The position numbers and the translations under genes were made by a program. This document shows positions 43,677 through 51,459 of a stretch of DNA of 64,000 nucleotides, in pieces. Position 1 is the stretch's first letter. Every line of letters starts with the position of its first letter. Location: contig JAJYTJ010000001.1 in NCBI GenBank assembly GCA_021793115.1, positions 4,849 to 68,848 of the forward strand, written 5' to 3'. Below the pieces are notes generated by a model. That model was not told where the DNA came from and did not search any database. It saw only the letters and a program-made list of their open reading frames with translations. Source of the DNA: Actinomycetes bacterium (GTDB taxonomy: Bacteria > Actinomycetota > Actinomycetes > Actinomycetales > Cellulomonadaceae).

Positions 43677-45137
43677 ATGGCGCAGCAGCACGAACGCACG
43701 ACCACCCACGTCACCACCCTGATCACCACACCTCGCACTGGCGGGCGAGCCCGCCGGGCGAGTCGGCGGGCAGCGCGAGCAGCGCAGCGCCAACGCCAGG
43801 ACCAGGCGGACCCGCGCCGACCGGACGGCGAACCGGTCGGTACGAGCCTGCTGCCGGCTGTGGGGGAGAGCGGGCCGGCGGGGTTGCGGATGTACCGCAA
43901 GTTCCGGGTGCCCGCCCACCAGGACACCTCGAGCGCGCTGGCCGGCGGCTACCCGTTCCTGGCCGAAGGCGGCCTGGGTGCCGACGGCGTCTACGTCGGC
44001 ACCGACCTGTACTCGGGCGCCGCGTTCTGCTTCGACCCCTGGGTCCTGTACGCCCGTGGACTGCTGACCGCGCCGAACATGGTGCTGGCCGGCATCGTCG
44101 GCTCCGGCAAGTCCGCGCTGGCCAAGGCGCTGACGACCCGCAGCATCGCGTTCGGCCGGCGGGTCTACGTCCCCGGCGACGCCAAAGGCGAGTGGACGCC
44201 CGTCGCACGCCAGGTCGGCGGCGCCGCGATCGAGCTCGGTCACGGGCTCAGCGCCCGCCTGAACCCGCTCGACGAGGGCAACCGCCCCACCAACGTCTCC
44301 GACGACCAGTGGCGGACGCAGGTGACGGCTCGCCGCCGCGACCTGGTCGGCGCCCTGACCGAGACGGTCCTGGGCAGGCCGCTGACGCCGGTGGAGCACA
44401 CCGCCGTCGACGTCGCCCTGCGCGCCACCGTCGCCGGCGCGCAGGTGCCGGTGCTGCCGATGGTCGTCGACCGGCTGCTGGCACCGGGCCCTGGGCCGGA
44501 CCCTCGGCTCATCGAGGACGGGCGGATGGCCGGCCACGCGCTGCGCCGCCTGGTCGCCGGCGACCTGCAAGGGCTGTTCGACGGGCCGTCGACCGTGCGC
44601 TTCGACCCGAGCCTGCCGATGGTCAGCCTCGACCTGTCCCGGGTCGCCGGCAACGACGCCCTGCTGTCGGTGCTCATGACCTGCGCCTCGGCGTGGATGG
44701 AGTCCGCGCTCGCCGACCCCAGCGGCGGCCAGCGCTGGGTGGTCTACGACGAAGGCTGGCGGCTGATGAGCCAACCGGCGCTGCTGCGACGCATGGACGC
44801 CCAGTGGCGCCTGGCCCGCCACTTCGGCCTGGCGAACCTGCTGATCTTCCACAAGCTGTCCGACCTGGACACCGTCGGCGACGCCGGCACCGCCGCCCGC
44901 GCGCTCGCGTCCTCGCTGCTGGCCAACGCCGAGGTCCGCGTCATCTACCGGCAGGAGTCCGACCAGCTCGGGGCGACCTCGGCCGCGCTCGGGCTGACCG
45001 GCACCGAGCGAGCCCTGCTGCCGACCCTCGGGGTCGGGCAGGGGCTGTGGCGGATCAAGGAGCACGCCTACGCGGTGACCAACGCCCTGACCCGCGCCGA
45101 GCTGACCGTCTTCGACACCTCACGGCGAATGTCGTGA
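43677..45137 (+). CDS. VirB4-like conjugation ATPase
   Basis: A 486-residue ATPase. Walker A is GIVGSGKS near residues 139-146 and Walker B is VVYDEGW near 355. The surrounding order (FDPW, then PGDAKGEW, then YRQESDQL near the C-terminus) is that of VirB4/TraE-type enzymes. There is an Arg-rich N-terminus and no membrane helix. It powers assembly and transport at the inner face of the channel. The stop overlaps GTG of the next gene. Confidence 0.92.
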   Translation: MAQQHERTTTHVTTLITTPRTGGRARRASRRAARAAQRQRQDQADPRRPDGEPVGTSLLPAVGESGPAGLRMYRKFRVPAHQDTSSALAGGYPFLAEGGLGADGVYVGTDLYSGAAFCFDPWVLYARGLLTAPNMVLAGIVGSGKSALAKALTTRSIAFGRRVYVPGDAKGEWTPVARQVGGAAIELGHGLSARLNPLDEGNRPTNVSDDQWRTQVTARRRDLVGALTETVLGRPLTPVEHTAVDVALRATVAGAQVPVLPMVVDRLLAPGPGPDPRLIEDGRMAGHALRRLVAGDLQGLFDGPSTVRFDPSLPMVSLDLSRVAGNDALLSVLMTCASAWMESALADPSGGQRWVVYDEGWRLMSQPALLRRMDAQWRLARHFGLANLLIFHKLSDLDTVGDAGTAARALASSLLANAEVRVIYRQESDQLGATSAALGLTGTERALLPTLGVGQGLWRIKEHAYAVTNALTRAELTVFDTSRRMS

Positions 45138-45661
45138 CCCCACCGGACGAAGCCCCGCAGTCACTGGGGAGCCGGCTGCCGCTGCTGCAGGTGTCCGAGG
45201 CCGACGACGGCACCGCCCGGGTCCTGCTCGACGGACGTCTCGTCGTCGCCGGGCCGATCGACCGGCGCGACCTGGGCCGGGTGCTGTCGGTGCTGGCCGA
45301 CGAGCACGGATCGGTGCGCGTCGAGCTGACCGACCGCACGGGACGGGTGTTCGTCGACGTCCTGCACCCACCGACACCACGCCCGGCCCCCGCCCCACCG
45401 GGGCCGGAGCAGTCGTCGTTGCCGGCACGGGCCGAAGCGCAAGACGAGCCGGGAGTCGGTTCGCAGCTGGTCGAGGTGCGCGGCGCCGGGTTCGTGCCCG
45501 GCGAGGACGTCCAGGTTGCCGTCATCGTCCAGTGGACGAGCGCCGGCCCGGACGGGGTCGCCCGCGGCCTGGTGGATCTGGCCGCCCCGCTTGCACAGGC
45601 CGGCGGCATCGTGCTGCTCGGCGTGGTCTCCGGCACCCTGACCGTCGAGTACCTGCCATGA
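45134..45661 (+). CDS. Hypothetical protein between VirB4- and VirD4-like genes
   Basis: A 175-residue soluble protein of unknown family. The N-terminal half (residues ~15-80) reads as alternating strands and helices. A Pro-rich linker and a second small alpha/beta part follow. GTG 45134 overlaps the VirB4 stop, and its own stop overlaps the VirD4-like start. It is co-translated with both ATPases, so a role as adaptor between them is plausible. No motif supports a specific function. Confidence 0.75.
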   Translation: MTPPDEAPQSLGSRLPLLQVSEADDGTARVLLDGRLVVAGPIDRRDLGRVLSVLADEHGSVRVELTDRTGRVFVDVLHPPTPRPAPAPPGPEQSSLPARAEAQDEPGVGSQLVEVRGAGFVPGEDVQVAVIVQWTSAGPDGVARGLVDLAAPLAQAGGIVLLGVVSGTLTVEYLP

Positions 45662-47427
45662 GGCCGAACGGCCGCGCCGGCGCGGGCGGCGACAGGCTCG
45701 TCGACGCCATGCTCGTCGGGCTGGGCGCCCTGGCCGCCCTGTCGGCGGTGCTGCGCGTCGCAGCGAGCGCGGCGACCTGGCTGCAACGACTGCCCGCCCC
45801 CAACGGCGGGATCGGCGCCGGGCTGGGCGTGCTGGCGCGCCCGCTGGACCCCGGAGCAGCCGTCGGCGCCCCGGCCCTCAACCCGATCCTGTTCTGGACC
45901 GTCGCGCTCGGGCTGCTCGCCGTCGTCGGCACCGGGGCCACGTTCGTCGTCGCCCGGTGGCGTGCTCACGGCCACCTGGGCGACCCGCGACGGCTCGACG
46001 GGGTCGCCACCGGCGCCGACATCGCCCGGGTCGCCACCGGCCGCGCGCTGCGCCGGCGCGCCCGCACGCTGCGCCCGTCGCTGACCGGCCGCATCGACCC
46101 CCACCAGGTCGGCTACCAGCTCGGCACCGCCCGCGGCCGCAAGGTGTGGGTGTCCGTGGAGGACTCGATCCTCGTACTCGGCCCACCCCGCTCCGGCAAG
46201 GGCCTGCACCTGGTGGCCAACCTCATCCTCGACGCCCCCGGCCCCGTGGTCACCACCTCCACGCGCCCTGACAACCTGACCATCACCTTGCGCGCTCGCG
46301 AACGCCTCGGCCCGGTCGCCGTGTTCGACCCCCAGCACCTCGCGCCCGGCCTGGCGGCGGGAATGCGCTGGTCGCTGGTACGCGGCTGCGCCGACCCGCT
46401 GACCGCGATGATCCGCGCCGCCGGCCTGGCCGCCGCGACCGGCATGGGCGGCGGCGGGGTGGAGAACGGCGGCTTCTGGGAAGGCAAGACGAGAGCCGCG
46501 ATCCAAGCCCTGCTGCACGCCGCCGCCCTCGACGGACGCGACGCCAGGTCGCTGTACCGGTGGGCGCTGTCCCCGGCCGCCGCCGCCGACGCGGTCCACA
46601 TCCTGGCCGCTGCCCCCCAGGCCGCCGAGGGCTGGGCCGAGTCCCTGGACTCCATGATCCAGTCCGACCCCCGCACACGAGACTCCATCTGGCAGGGCGT
46701 CGGGCTTGCGCTCGCCGCCCTGGCCGATCCCCGGGTGCTCGACGCGGTTACCCCCCGCGAGGCCGAGTCGTTCGACCCGACCACGTTCCTCGAGCAGCAC
46801 GGCACCCTGTACCTGCTGGCGACCGGCGCGGGAGCCGGGGCGAGCGCGGCCCTGGTGGCCGCCTTCATCGAAGACCTCGTGGAGACCGCCCGCCGGATCG
46901 CCGCCCGCTCGCCGGGCGCGCGGCTGGACCCCCCGCTGCTGCTGGCGCTGGACGAGATCGGCACCCTGGCGCCCCTGCCGAGCCTGCCGACGCTCATGGC
47001 CGAAGGCGGCGGCACCGGCCTCACCACCGTCCCGGTGCTCCAGTCGCTCGCGCAGGCCCGGGAGAAGTGGGGGGCGGAGAACGCGGGGGCGATCTGGGAC
47101 GCGGCGATCGTCAAGGTCGTCCTCGGCGGCTCGGCGAACGCCAGGGACCTGCAGGACGTCGCCGCCCTGCTCGGGGAGCGCGACGAGCAGACCGTCTCGG
47201 TCAGCCGCGACACCGCCGGTGGGCGCTCCTACCAGACGTCGGTGCGCCGGGTGCCCGTCATGCCGCCGGACGTGCTGCGCACGTTGCCGTTCGGCACCGC
47301 CGTCACCCTGTTGCGCTCGGCTCCGCCGATCATCACCGACCTCCGGGCCTGGACCGTCCGAAGCGACGCCGCGACCCTGCGTGCCGACCGGGAGGCCGTC
47401 GAGGCGACGCTGCGCGCAGGCGCCTGA
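45658..47427 (+). CDS. VirD4/TraG-like coupling ATPase
   Basis: A 589-residue coupling protein. It has two N-terminal membrane helices (~15-40 and ~80-100) and Walker A LGPPRSGKG near residue 175. Walker B LLALDEIGTLAPLPSLP near 428 shows the classic TraG/VirD4 sequence. A sensor-like SANARDLQDVA segment follows. It brings the relaxosome to the channel and pumps DNA. ATG 45658 overlaps the previous stop (ATGA). Confidence 0.93.
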   Translation: MRPNGRAGAGGDRLVDAMLVGLGALAALSAVLRVAASAATWLQRLPAPNGGIGAGLGVLARPLDPGAAVGAPALNPILFWTVALGLLAVVGTGATFVVARWRAHGHLGDPRRLDGVATGADIARVATGRALRRRARTLRPSLTGRIDPHQVGYQLGTARGRKVWVSVEDSILVLGPPRSGKGLHLVANLILDAPGPVVTTSTRPDNLTITLRARERLGPVAVFDPQHLAPGLAAGMRWSLVRGCADPLTAMIRAAGLAAATGMGGGGVENGGFWEGKTRAAIQALLHAAALDGRDARSLYRWALSPAAAADAVHILAAAPQAAEGWAESLDSMIQSDPRTRDSIWQGVGLALAALADPRVLDAVTPREAESFDPTTFLEQHGTLYLLATGAGAGASAALVAAFIEDLVETARRIAARSPGARLDPPLLLALDEIGTLAPLPSLPTLMAEGGGTGLTTVPVLQSLAQAREKWGAENAGAIWDAAIVKVVLGGSANARDLQDVAALLGERDEQTVSVSRDTAGGRSYQTSVRRVPVMPPDVLRTLPFGTAVTLLRSAPPIITDLRAWTVRSDAATLRADREAVEATLRAGA

Positions 47428-47449
47428 GCCGCGCTGGAGGGCGCGCGCA

Positions 47450-47486
47450 CCTTCCGGGCGAGGCCCGCGCCGTGGGCCGGAAGGGA
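47450..47486 (+). promoter_or_regulatory. Anti-SD hairpin before ssb-like gene
   Basis: CCTTCCGG (47450-47457) and CCGGAAGG (47477-47484) form a perfect 8-bp stem, with CCC/GGG pairing inside the loop. The right arm contains the SD GGAAGGGA (47479-47486) of ATG 47496. The left side starts with GCACCTTCCGG (47447-47457). Confidence 0.5.
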
Positions 47487-47495
47487 AACCGGATC

Positions 47496-48089
47496 ATGGT
47501 CATGCACGTCCAGCAGTCGCTGTCGGGCTTCCTCGCTTCCGAGCCGCAGCTGACCTACACCCGCTCGGGCGAGGCCCGGTTCTACGCGACCGTCGGCCAG
47601 GAGCACTACGAGCGCAACCCCGACGGCTCCTTCACTCAGCTCGACACCACATTCCACAACCTCGTCATCTACCGGCGCACCGCCGAGCTGGCGATCGACC
47701 GGTTCGCCAAGGGCGACAAGTTCATTGCCGAGGGCTACGTCAACACCTACGAGTACGAGGTCAACGGTGAGACGGTGCCCAGCGAGGAGTTCATCGCCAA
47801 GCGCATCGGCCACGACTCCGCCCGCCACCGCTACAGCGTCGACCGCACCCGCCGCGCCCAGGCGGCCGACATGACCCAGGCCGCCGGGCGGGAAGGCGTC
47901 TCGGGGCCGGAGGCGGGCCAGGAAGCAGGAGCGGCCGTCGCCGACGCCGTCGCCGACGCGCAGCCCGCCACAACTCGCCAGTCTCGCAGCCGAACCGGGG
48001 CCGGGACGACCGCCTCCGGCCGCCAGCTCGCCTCGATCGCGCCGTCCACGCCGCCGGCCTCGGCCGGCGGCGCCGCCGTCGGCATGTGA
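47496..48089 (+). CDS. Single-stranded DNA-binding protein of the ICE
   Basis: A 197-residue protein. The N-terminal OB-fold (~110 residues) is recognised from the SSB-like order (LSGFLASEPQL, ARFYATV, FHNLVIYRRTAELA, GDKFIAEGYV). The C-terminal part is disordered and Ala/Ser-rich. It lacks the acidic C-terminal tip of host SSB, so it may not recruit host repair proteins. It coats transferred single strands. The start is fixed by GGAAGGGA upstream. Confidence 0.88.
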   Translation: MVMHVQQSLSGFLASEPQLTYTRSGEARFYATVGQEHYERNPDGSFTQLDTTFHNLVIYRRTAELAIDRFAKGDKFIAEGYVNTYEYEVNGETVPSEEFIAKRIGHDSARHRYSVDRTRRAQAADMTQAAGREGVSGPEAGQEAGAAVADAVADAQPATTRQSRSRTGAGTTASGRQLASIAPSTPPASAGGAAVGM

Positions 48090-48125
48090 CCCGCCCACCA
48101 TCGCCACACCCAGCCGGAGCACCCT

Positions 48126-48755
48126 ATGAGCGACACCACACCGTCGATTCCCGGACCCGAGCCGAGCGAACCGCCGTCCGAGGCGCCCGTACCCGACGCG
48201 CCCGAGCTCGACGAGGACGACCTGTTCGACGGGGACCTCGACCCCGCAGCGCAGACCGCGCTGCCCGAGCCGCCGCACCCGGTCAACTGGAACATGCTGT
48301 CCGCCGACGAAGCCGAGCAGGAGTGGCTTGCGCTGTCGGAGTGGATCAACTGGCTGCGCCGCACCTACGGGCTGCCCGCCTCGGTCGTCCCGCCGGCCTG
48401 GCACCGGCACCCCGAGCTGGTCTGGGAGCTGTCCGCGCTGCACCTGCACTGGCTCGGTGCCTACGACCCCGAGCAGGACGGCTCGGCACCGATCGGCTGG
48501 CACGCCGACTTCGCCGAGGCCCGAGAACGGCTGCGCGAGTGGGTTGCGGCCTCCGGCACCCGCCTGGACCGCGACCGACCCACCCGCGTCACCGACTGGC
48601 CCGGCGAGGAACCCACCCCGCCCGGCGAGGAGACCGTGATCGCCGACCGGGCCGACGACTTCGTCACCTTCGTCATGGCCGACGTCGCCCGCCGCCGCGA
48701 GCGCGAGAACGCCTGGCGCGGCCTGCCCGCCGACACCGACTCGACCGAGGCGTAG
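48126..48755 (+). CDS. DUF4913-type ICE protein
   Basis: A 209-residue soluble protein. An acidic, Pro-rich N-terminus (~60 residues) precedes the Trp-rich core (WINWLRRTYGL, WHRHPELVWELSALHLHW) that marks DUF4913 proteins, commonly encoded near integrase genes of actinobacterial ICEs and plasmids. The function is unknown. The TAG stop overlaps GTG of the excisionase gene. Confidence 0.82.
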   Translation: MSDTTPSIPGPEPSEPPSEAPVPDAPELDEDDLFDGDLDPAAQTALPEPPHPVNWNMLSADEAEQEWLALSEWINWLRRTYGLPASVVPPAWHRHPELVWELSALHLHWLGAYDPEQDGSAPIGWHADFAEARERLREWVAASGTRLDRDRPTRVTDWPGEEPTPPGEETVIADRADDFVTFVMADVARRRERENAWRGLPADTDSTEA

Positions 48756-48985
48756 TGGCCGCCGACCAGCTCCTACGCACGGAGGAGGTCGCCAGATGGC
48801 TGGCCGTCTCCAAGTCGACGCTGGTGCGCTGGCGGCAGTCCTGCCAGGGGCCGGCCGTCTATTGGCTCGCCGACGGCGTGCCTCGCTACCGGGCCTGCGA
48901 CGTCGAGCGGTGGCTGGCCGGCCGATCGACCTCCCGGCCAGGTGCGCCGCGGAGCGGGGGCACTCGTGCCGACTCGGCGCGGTGA
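48755..48985 (+). CDS. Excisionase-like helix-turn-helix protein
   Basis: A 76-residue protein with a MerR/Xis-type helix-turn-helix (LLRTEEVARWLAVSKSTLVR) and a wing-like stretch ending in RACDVERWL. Proteins of this size directly before an integrase gene act as recombination directionality factors. GTG 48755 overlaps the DUF4913 stop, and the 3' end overlaps the integrase gene by about 20 bp. Confidence 0.88.
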   Translation: MAADQLLRTEEVARWLAVSKSTLVRWRQSCQGPAVYWLADGVPRYRACDVERWLAGRSTSRPGAPRSGGTRADSAR

Positions 48986-50147
48986 CAAGTGGGAGGGCCG
49001 CCTCAAGATCGGCGGCCGAGTCGTCGCCACCCGCCGCTTCGACACCAAGAGGGCGGCGACCGACTGGGAACGTCGCCAGCGCGGCGCGTTCGACGAGCAC
49101 AGCTACGACCCGAGCCGGGGAAAGATCGCCATCGAGGTGCTGCTGGCCGCCTGGCTGGAGCAGCGGGAAGGACGCGTCAGCCGCACCACGCTGAACACCG
49201 ACCGCTTCTTGCTGCCGACTCCCGGCCAGCAGTCCGGCAGGACGGGGACCGCCACGATCCTGCCCACCTGGCTCCGCAAGCTGCACGTCGGCAAGGTCAC
49301 CGGCTCCGCGATCGGGACCTGGCAGGACGACCTGCTGGCGCGCGGCCTGGCGCCGACCACGGTCAAGCGGCACCGCGAGTCCCTGTCGTCGTTCTTCGCC
49401 TGGTGCGTGTCCGAGGGCTACATCGCCGCCAACCCGGTCAAGGCCGCCGCGCCGCCGAAGGACCGGCGCGCCCGTGAGGAGATGCGTCCGCTACCGGCGC
49501 ACGAGTTCGAGGTCGTCATGGATGACGTCGCTCAGGTCAGCGAGGTCTACGCCGACCTCGTGCACGTCCTGGGGCGCACCGGCATCCGGTGGGGTGAGGC
49601 CCGGGCGATGCTCGTGCGCGACTTCGTGGAGGTGCCCATGCCGATGCTTCACGTCGTCCGCAACCAGCCTGAGGGACTCGCGGAGGCCAAGACCCCGAAG
49701 TCGGGCAAGGGTCGGCGAGTGCCGGTGCCGGACACACTGCTGCCGGCACTCCGGCGCTTCGCCGAGGGCAAGGGCCCGGATGACCTGCTGTTCACCACGC
49801 CCCGCGGCGGGCGGCTGTACCGCTCGACGTTCGTCCGGGCGACCGGCTGGAGCCAGGTCGGGCGGGGACGCACCCTGCACGACCTGCGGCACACGGCTGC
49901 CTGCGAGTGGATCCTGCAGGGCGTGCCGCTGACCACGGTGCAGGCGTGGCTCGGACACAGCTCGATCGAGATCACCGCGCGCTACCTGCACCACCTCGGC
50001 GACTCCGCCGACCGCTCCGCGCTGCAACTGCTCAACGAGCGAGCAGCCCGCGCACTGAACGAGCGCACCAGCAGGCTGCCCGACCCCAACCGGTTCGGGC
50101 GCGACCACGGAGACCGCCGTGGTCGCGATCATTGCCTTGGCAGGTAG
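48966..50147 (+). CDS. Tyrosine recombinase (integrase)
   Basis: A 393-residue integrase. It has an N-terminal arm-binding domain, a SAM-like core-binding domain (~60-160) and a catalytic domain with Arg in GRTGIRWGE, HDLRH, GHSS and the nucleophile Tyr in ARYLHH. GTG 48966 follows GGAGCGGGGG. GTG 48942 is possible. It points at the 3' end of tRNA-Pro 150 bp away and should catalyse integration there and, with the excisionase, excision. Confidence 0.95.
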   Translation: MPTRRGDKWEGRLKIGGRVVATRRFDTKRAATDWERRQRGAFDEHSYDPSRGKIAIEVLLAAWLEQREGRVSRTTLNTDRFLLPTPGQQSGRTGTATILPTWLRKLHVGKVTGSAIGTWQDDLLARGLAPTTVKRHRESLSSFFAWCVSEGYIAANPVKAAAPPKDRRAREEMRPLPAHEFEVVMDDVAQVSEVYADLVHVLGRTGIRWGEARAMLVRDFVEVPMPMLHVVRNQPEGLAEAKTPKSGKGRRVPVPDTLLPALRRFAEGKGPDDLLFTTPRGGRLYRSTFVRATGWSQVGRGRTLHDLRHTAACEWILQGVPLTTVQAWLGHSSIEITARYLHHLGDSADRSALQLLNERAARALNERTSRLPDPNRFGRDHGDRRGRDHCLGR

Positions 50148-50248
50148 GCGCACTCGGCCCACTCCGGGTTCACCGAGAGGTGGGGGTGATTTCGGGGTGA
50201 TTTTCCGGGCTGCGCCGACGCGGCCGACGCCGATGGAAGCCCATGAAC

Positions 50249-50285
50249 GAAGCGAGTCCCCTGGTCTGACCAGGGGACTCGCTTC
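50249..50285. terminator. Bidirectional hairpin between integrase and tRNA-Pro
   Basis: A perfect 16-bp stem (50249-50264 with 50270-50285; core GCGAGTCCCCTGG) with a 5-base loop lies between the convergent integrase and tRNA genes. It has no clear T-run, but its strength suggests it stops transcription from either side. It is on the ICE side of the tRNA, so either the element supplies a replacement tRNA terminator or the attachment core extends over it. Confidence 0.65.
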
Positions 50286-50297
50286 TGCCTTCCGCGG

Positions 50298-50371
<74 letters not shown>

Positions 50372-50505
50372 TTGAAGCCTGCCCAGCCTAACGGATCGCG
50401 GCCCGGCGGCGAAAACCGGTCCGCGGCGGCCACGGGTGCCGCCACGGGGGCGCTCCGTGCGGCGACGGACGAGGCGCCGCGGAGTCGCGCGGCCCCGGGC
50501 CGAGG

Positions 50506-51459
50506 TCACGCCGCGGCGACGGGCACCAGCGTGAGCAGCGTCGCCTCGGGGCGCGTCGCGAAGCGGACCGGGGCGTAGGGGCTCGTGCCGAGGCCGGCCG
50601 AGACGTGCAGCCACGTCGAGTCCGCGCCGCCCGAGCGGTCCGGGCGGGCCCCGGGCCAGCCGTGCAGCCCCTTGGCGCGGGCCGGGTCGAGGTCGCTGTT
50701 CGTCGTGAGCGCGCCGAGGAACGGCACGCCGATCTGCCCGCCGTGCGTGTGCCCGGCGATCGCGAGGTCCACGCCGTCCGCGTGGAACGCGTCCAGCACC
50801 CGCCGGTACGGGGCATGGGTGACGCCGACGTGCAGGTCCACGTCACCGCCGGTGCGCGCGTCGTCGGGCCCCCCGGCGGGCGGGACCTCGTCCTTGTCCA
50901 GGTGCGCGTCGTCGGTCCCGACGAAGCTCACGCGCCGCCCGTCGAGGTCGAGCGCGCCGCGGCGGTTGTCGAGGTCGAGCCAGCCGGCGGCGGTGAAGCG
51001 CGCGACGAGCTCGCGCCACGGCAGCTCCACGGGCGCCACCGGGGTGGTCCGGGCGTCCGGCAGCAGATAGCGCGCCGGGTTCTTGGGCCGCGGGCCGACG
51101 AGGTCGTTGGAGCCCAGCACGAACGCCCCGGGGACGGCCAGCAGCGGCTCGAGCGCCTCCAGCAGCGTGGTCATGGCGTCGAGGTGCGCCCAGTTGTCGC
51201 CGGTGTCGACCACGAGGTGCGGGCGCCAGGTCGCCAGGTCGCGCACCCAGTCGACCTTCCGCCGCTGCGTGGGCGTCAGGTGCAGGTCGCTGATGTGCAG
51301 CACCCGCAGCGGGTCCTGGCCGGGGGGCAGCACCGGCACCGTGACGTGCCGCAGCGTGTACCAGCGGACCTCGACGAGCGCGCCCCAGGCGAGCGCGCCG
51401 GCTCCGGCGAGCGCGAGCGCCCCGACGGCGCGCCCGGCCGTCGACGTGGCGGAGCCCAT
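50506..51459 (-). CDS. Calcineurin-like metallophosphoesterase
   Basis: A 317-residue protein with an N-terminal membrane helix or signal and a metallophosphoesterase domain: ISDLHL, VVDTGDNW, GSNDL and GHTHGGQ. The motif usually written GNHD is GSND here, with Asp retained but His absent, so metal binding or catalysis may differ. ATG 51459 overlaps the PBP stop. It is next to the PBP gene, as Rv3683 is next to ponA2 in M. tuberculosis, and may act on cell-envelope phosphoesters. Confidence 0.9.
   Translation of the reverse strand: MGSATSTAGRAVGALALAGAGALAWGALVEVRWYTLRHVTVPVLPPGQDPLRVLHISDLHLTPTQRRKVDWVRDLATWRPHLVVDTGDNWAHLDAMTTLLEALEPLLAVPGAFVLGSNDLVGPRPKNPARYLLPDARTTPVAPVELPWRELVARFTAAGWLDLDNRRGALDLDGRRVSFVGTDDAHLDKDEVPPAGGPDDARTGGDVDLHVGVTHAPYRRVLDAFHADGVDLAIAGHTHGGQIGVPFLGALTTNSDLDPARAKGLHGWPGARPDRSGGADSTWLHVSAGLGTSPYAPVRFATRPEATLLTLVPVAAA

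Larger units (their letters stand above)
1..50297. mobile_element. Integrative and conjugative element (ICE), left end outside window
   Basis: The segment combines a tyrosine integrase and excisionase abutting the 3' end of tRNA-Pro, a MobF relaxase, VirB4-, VirB6- and VirD4-like proteins, an M23 hydrolase, SSB, ArdC antirestriction and ParB-like proteins. This is the gene set of an actinobacterial type IV-secretion ICE. To its right lies conserved chromosomal gene order, so the right boundary is at the tRNA. No second copy of the tRNA 3' end was noticed in the intergenic gaps to the left, so the other attachment site is probably before position 1. Cargo sits at 14.3-30.3 kb and probably 1-9.9 kb. 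That the two ends belong to one element, rather than two nested ones, is inferred. Confidence 0.8.
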
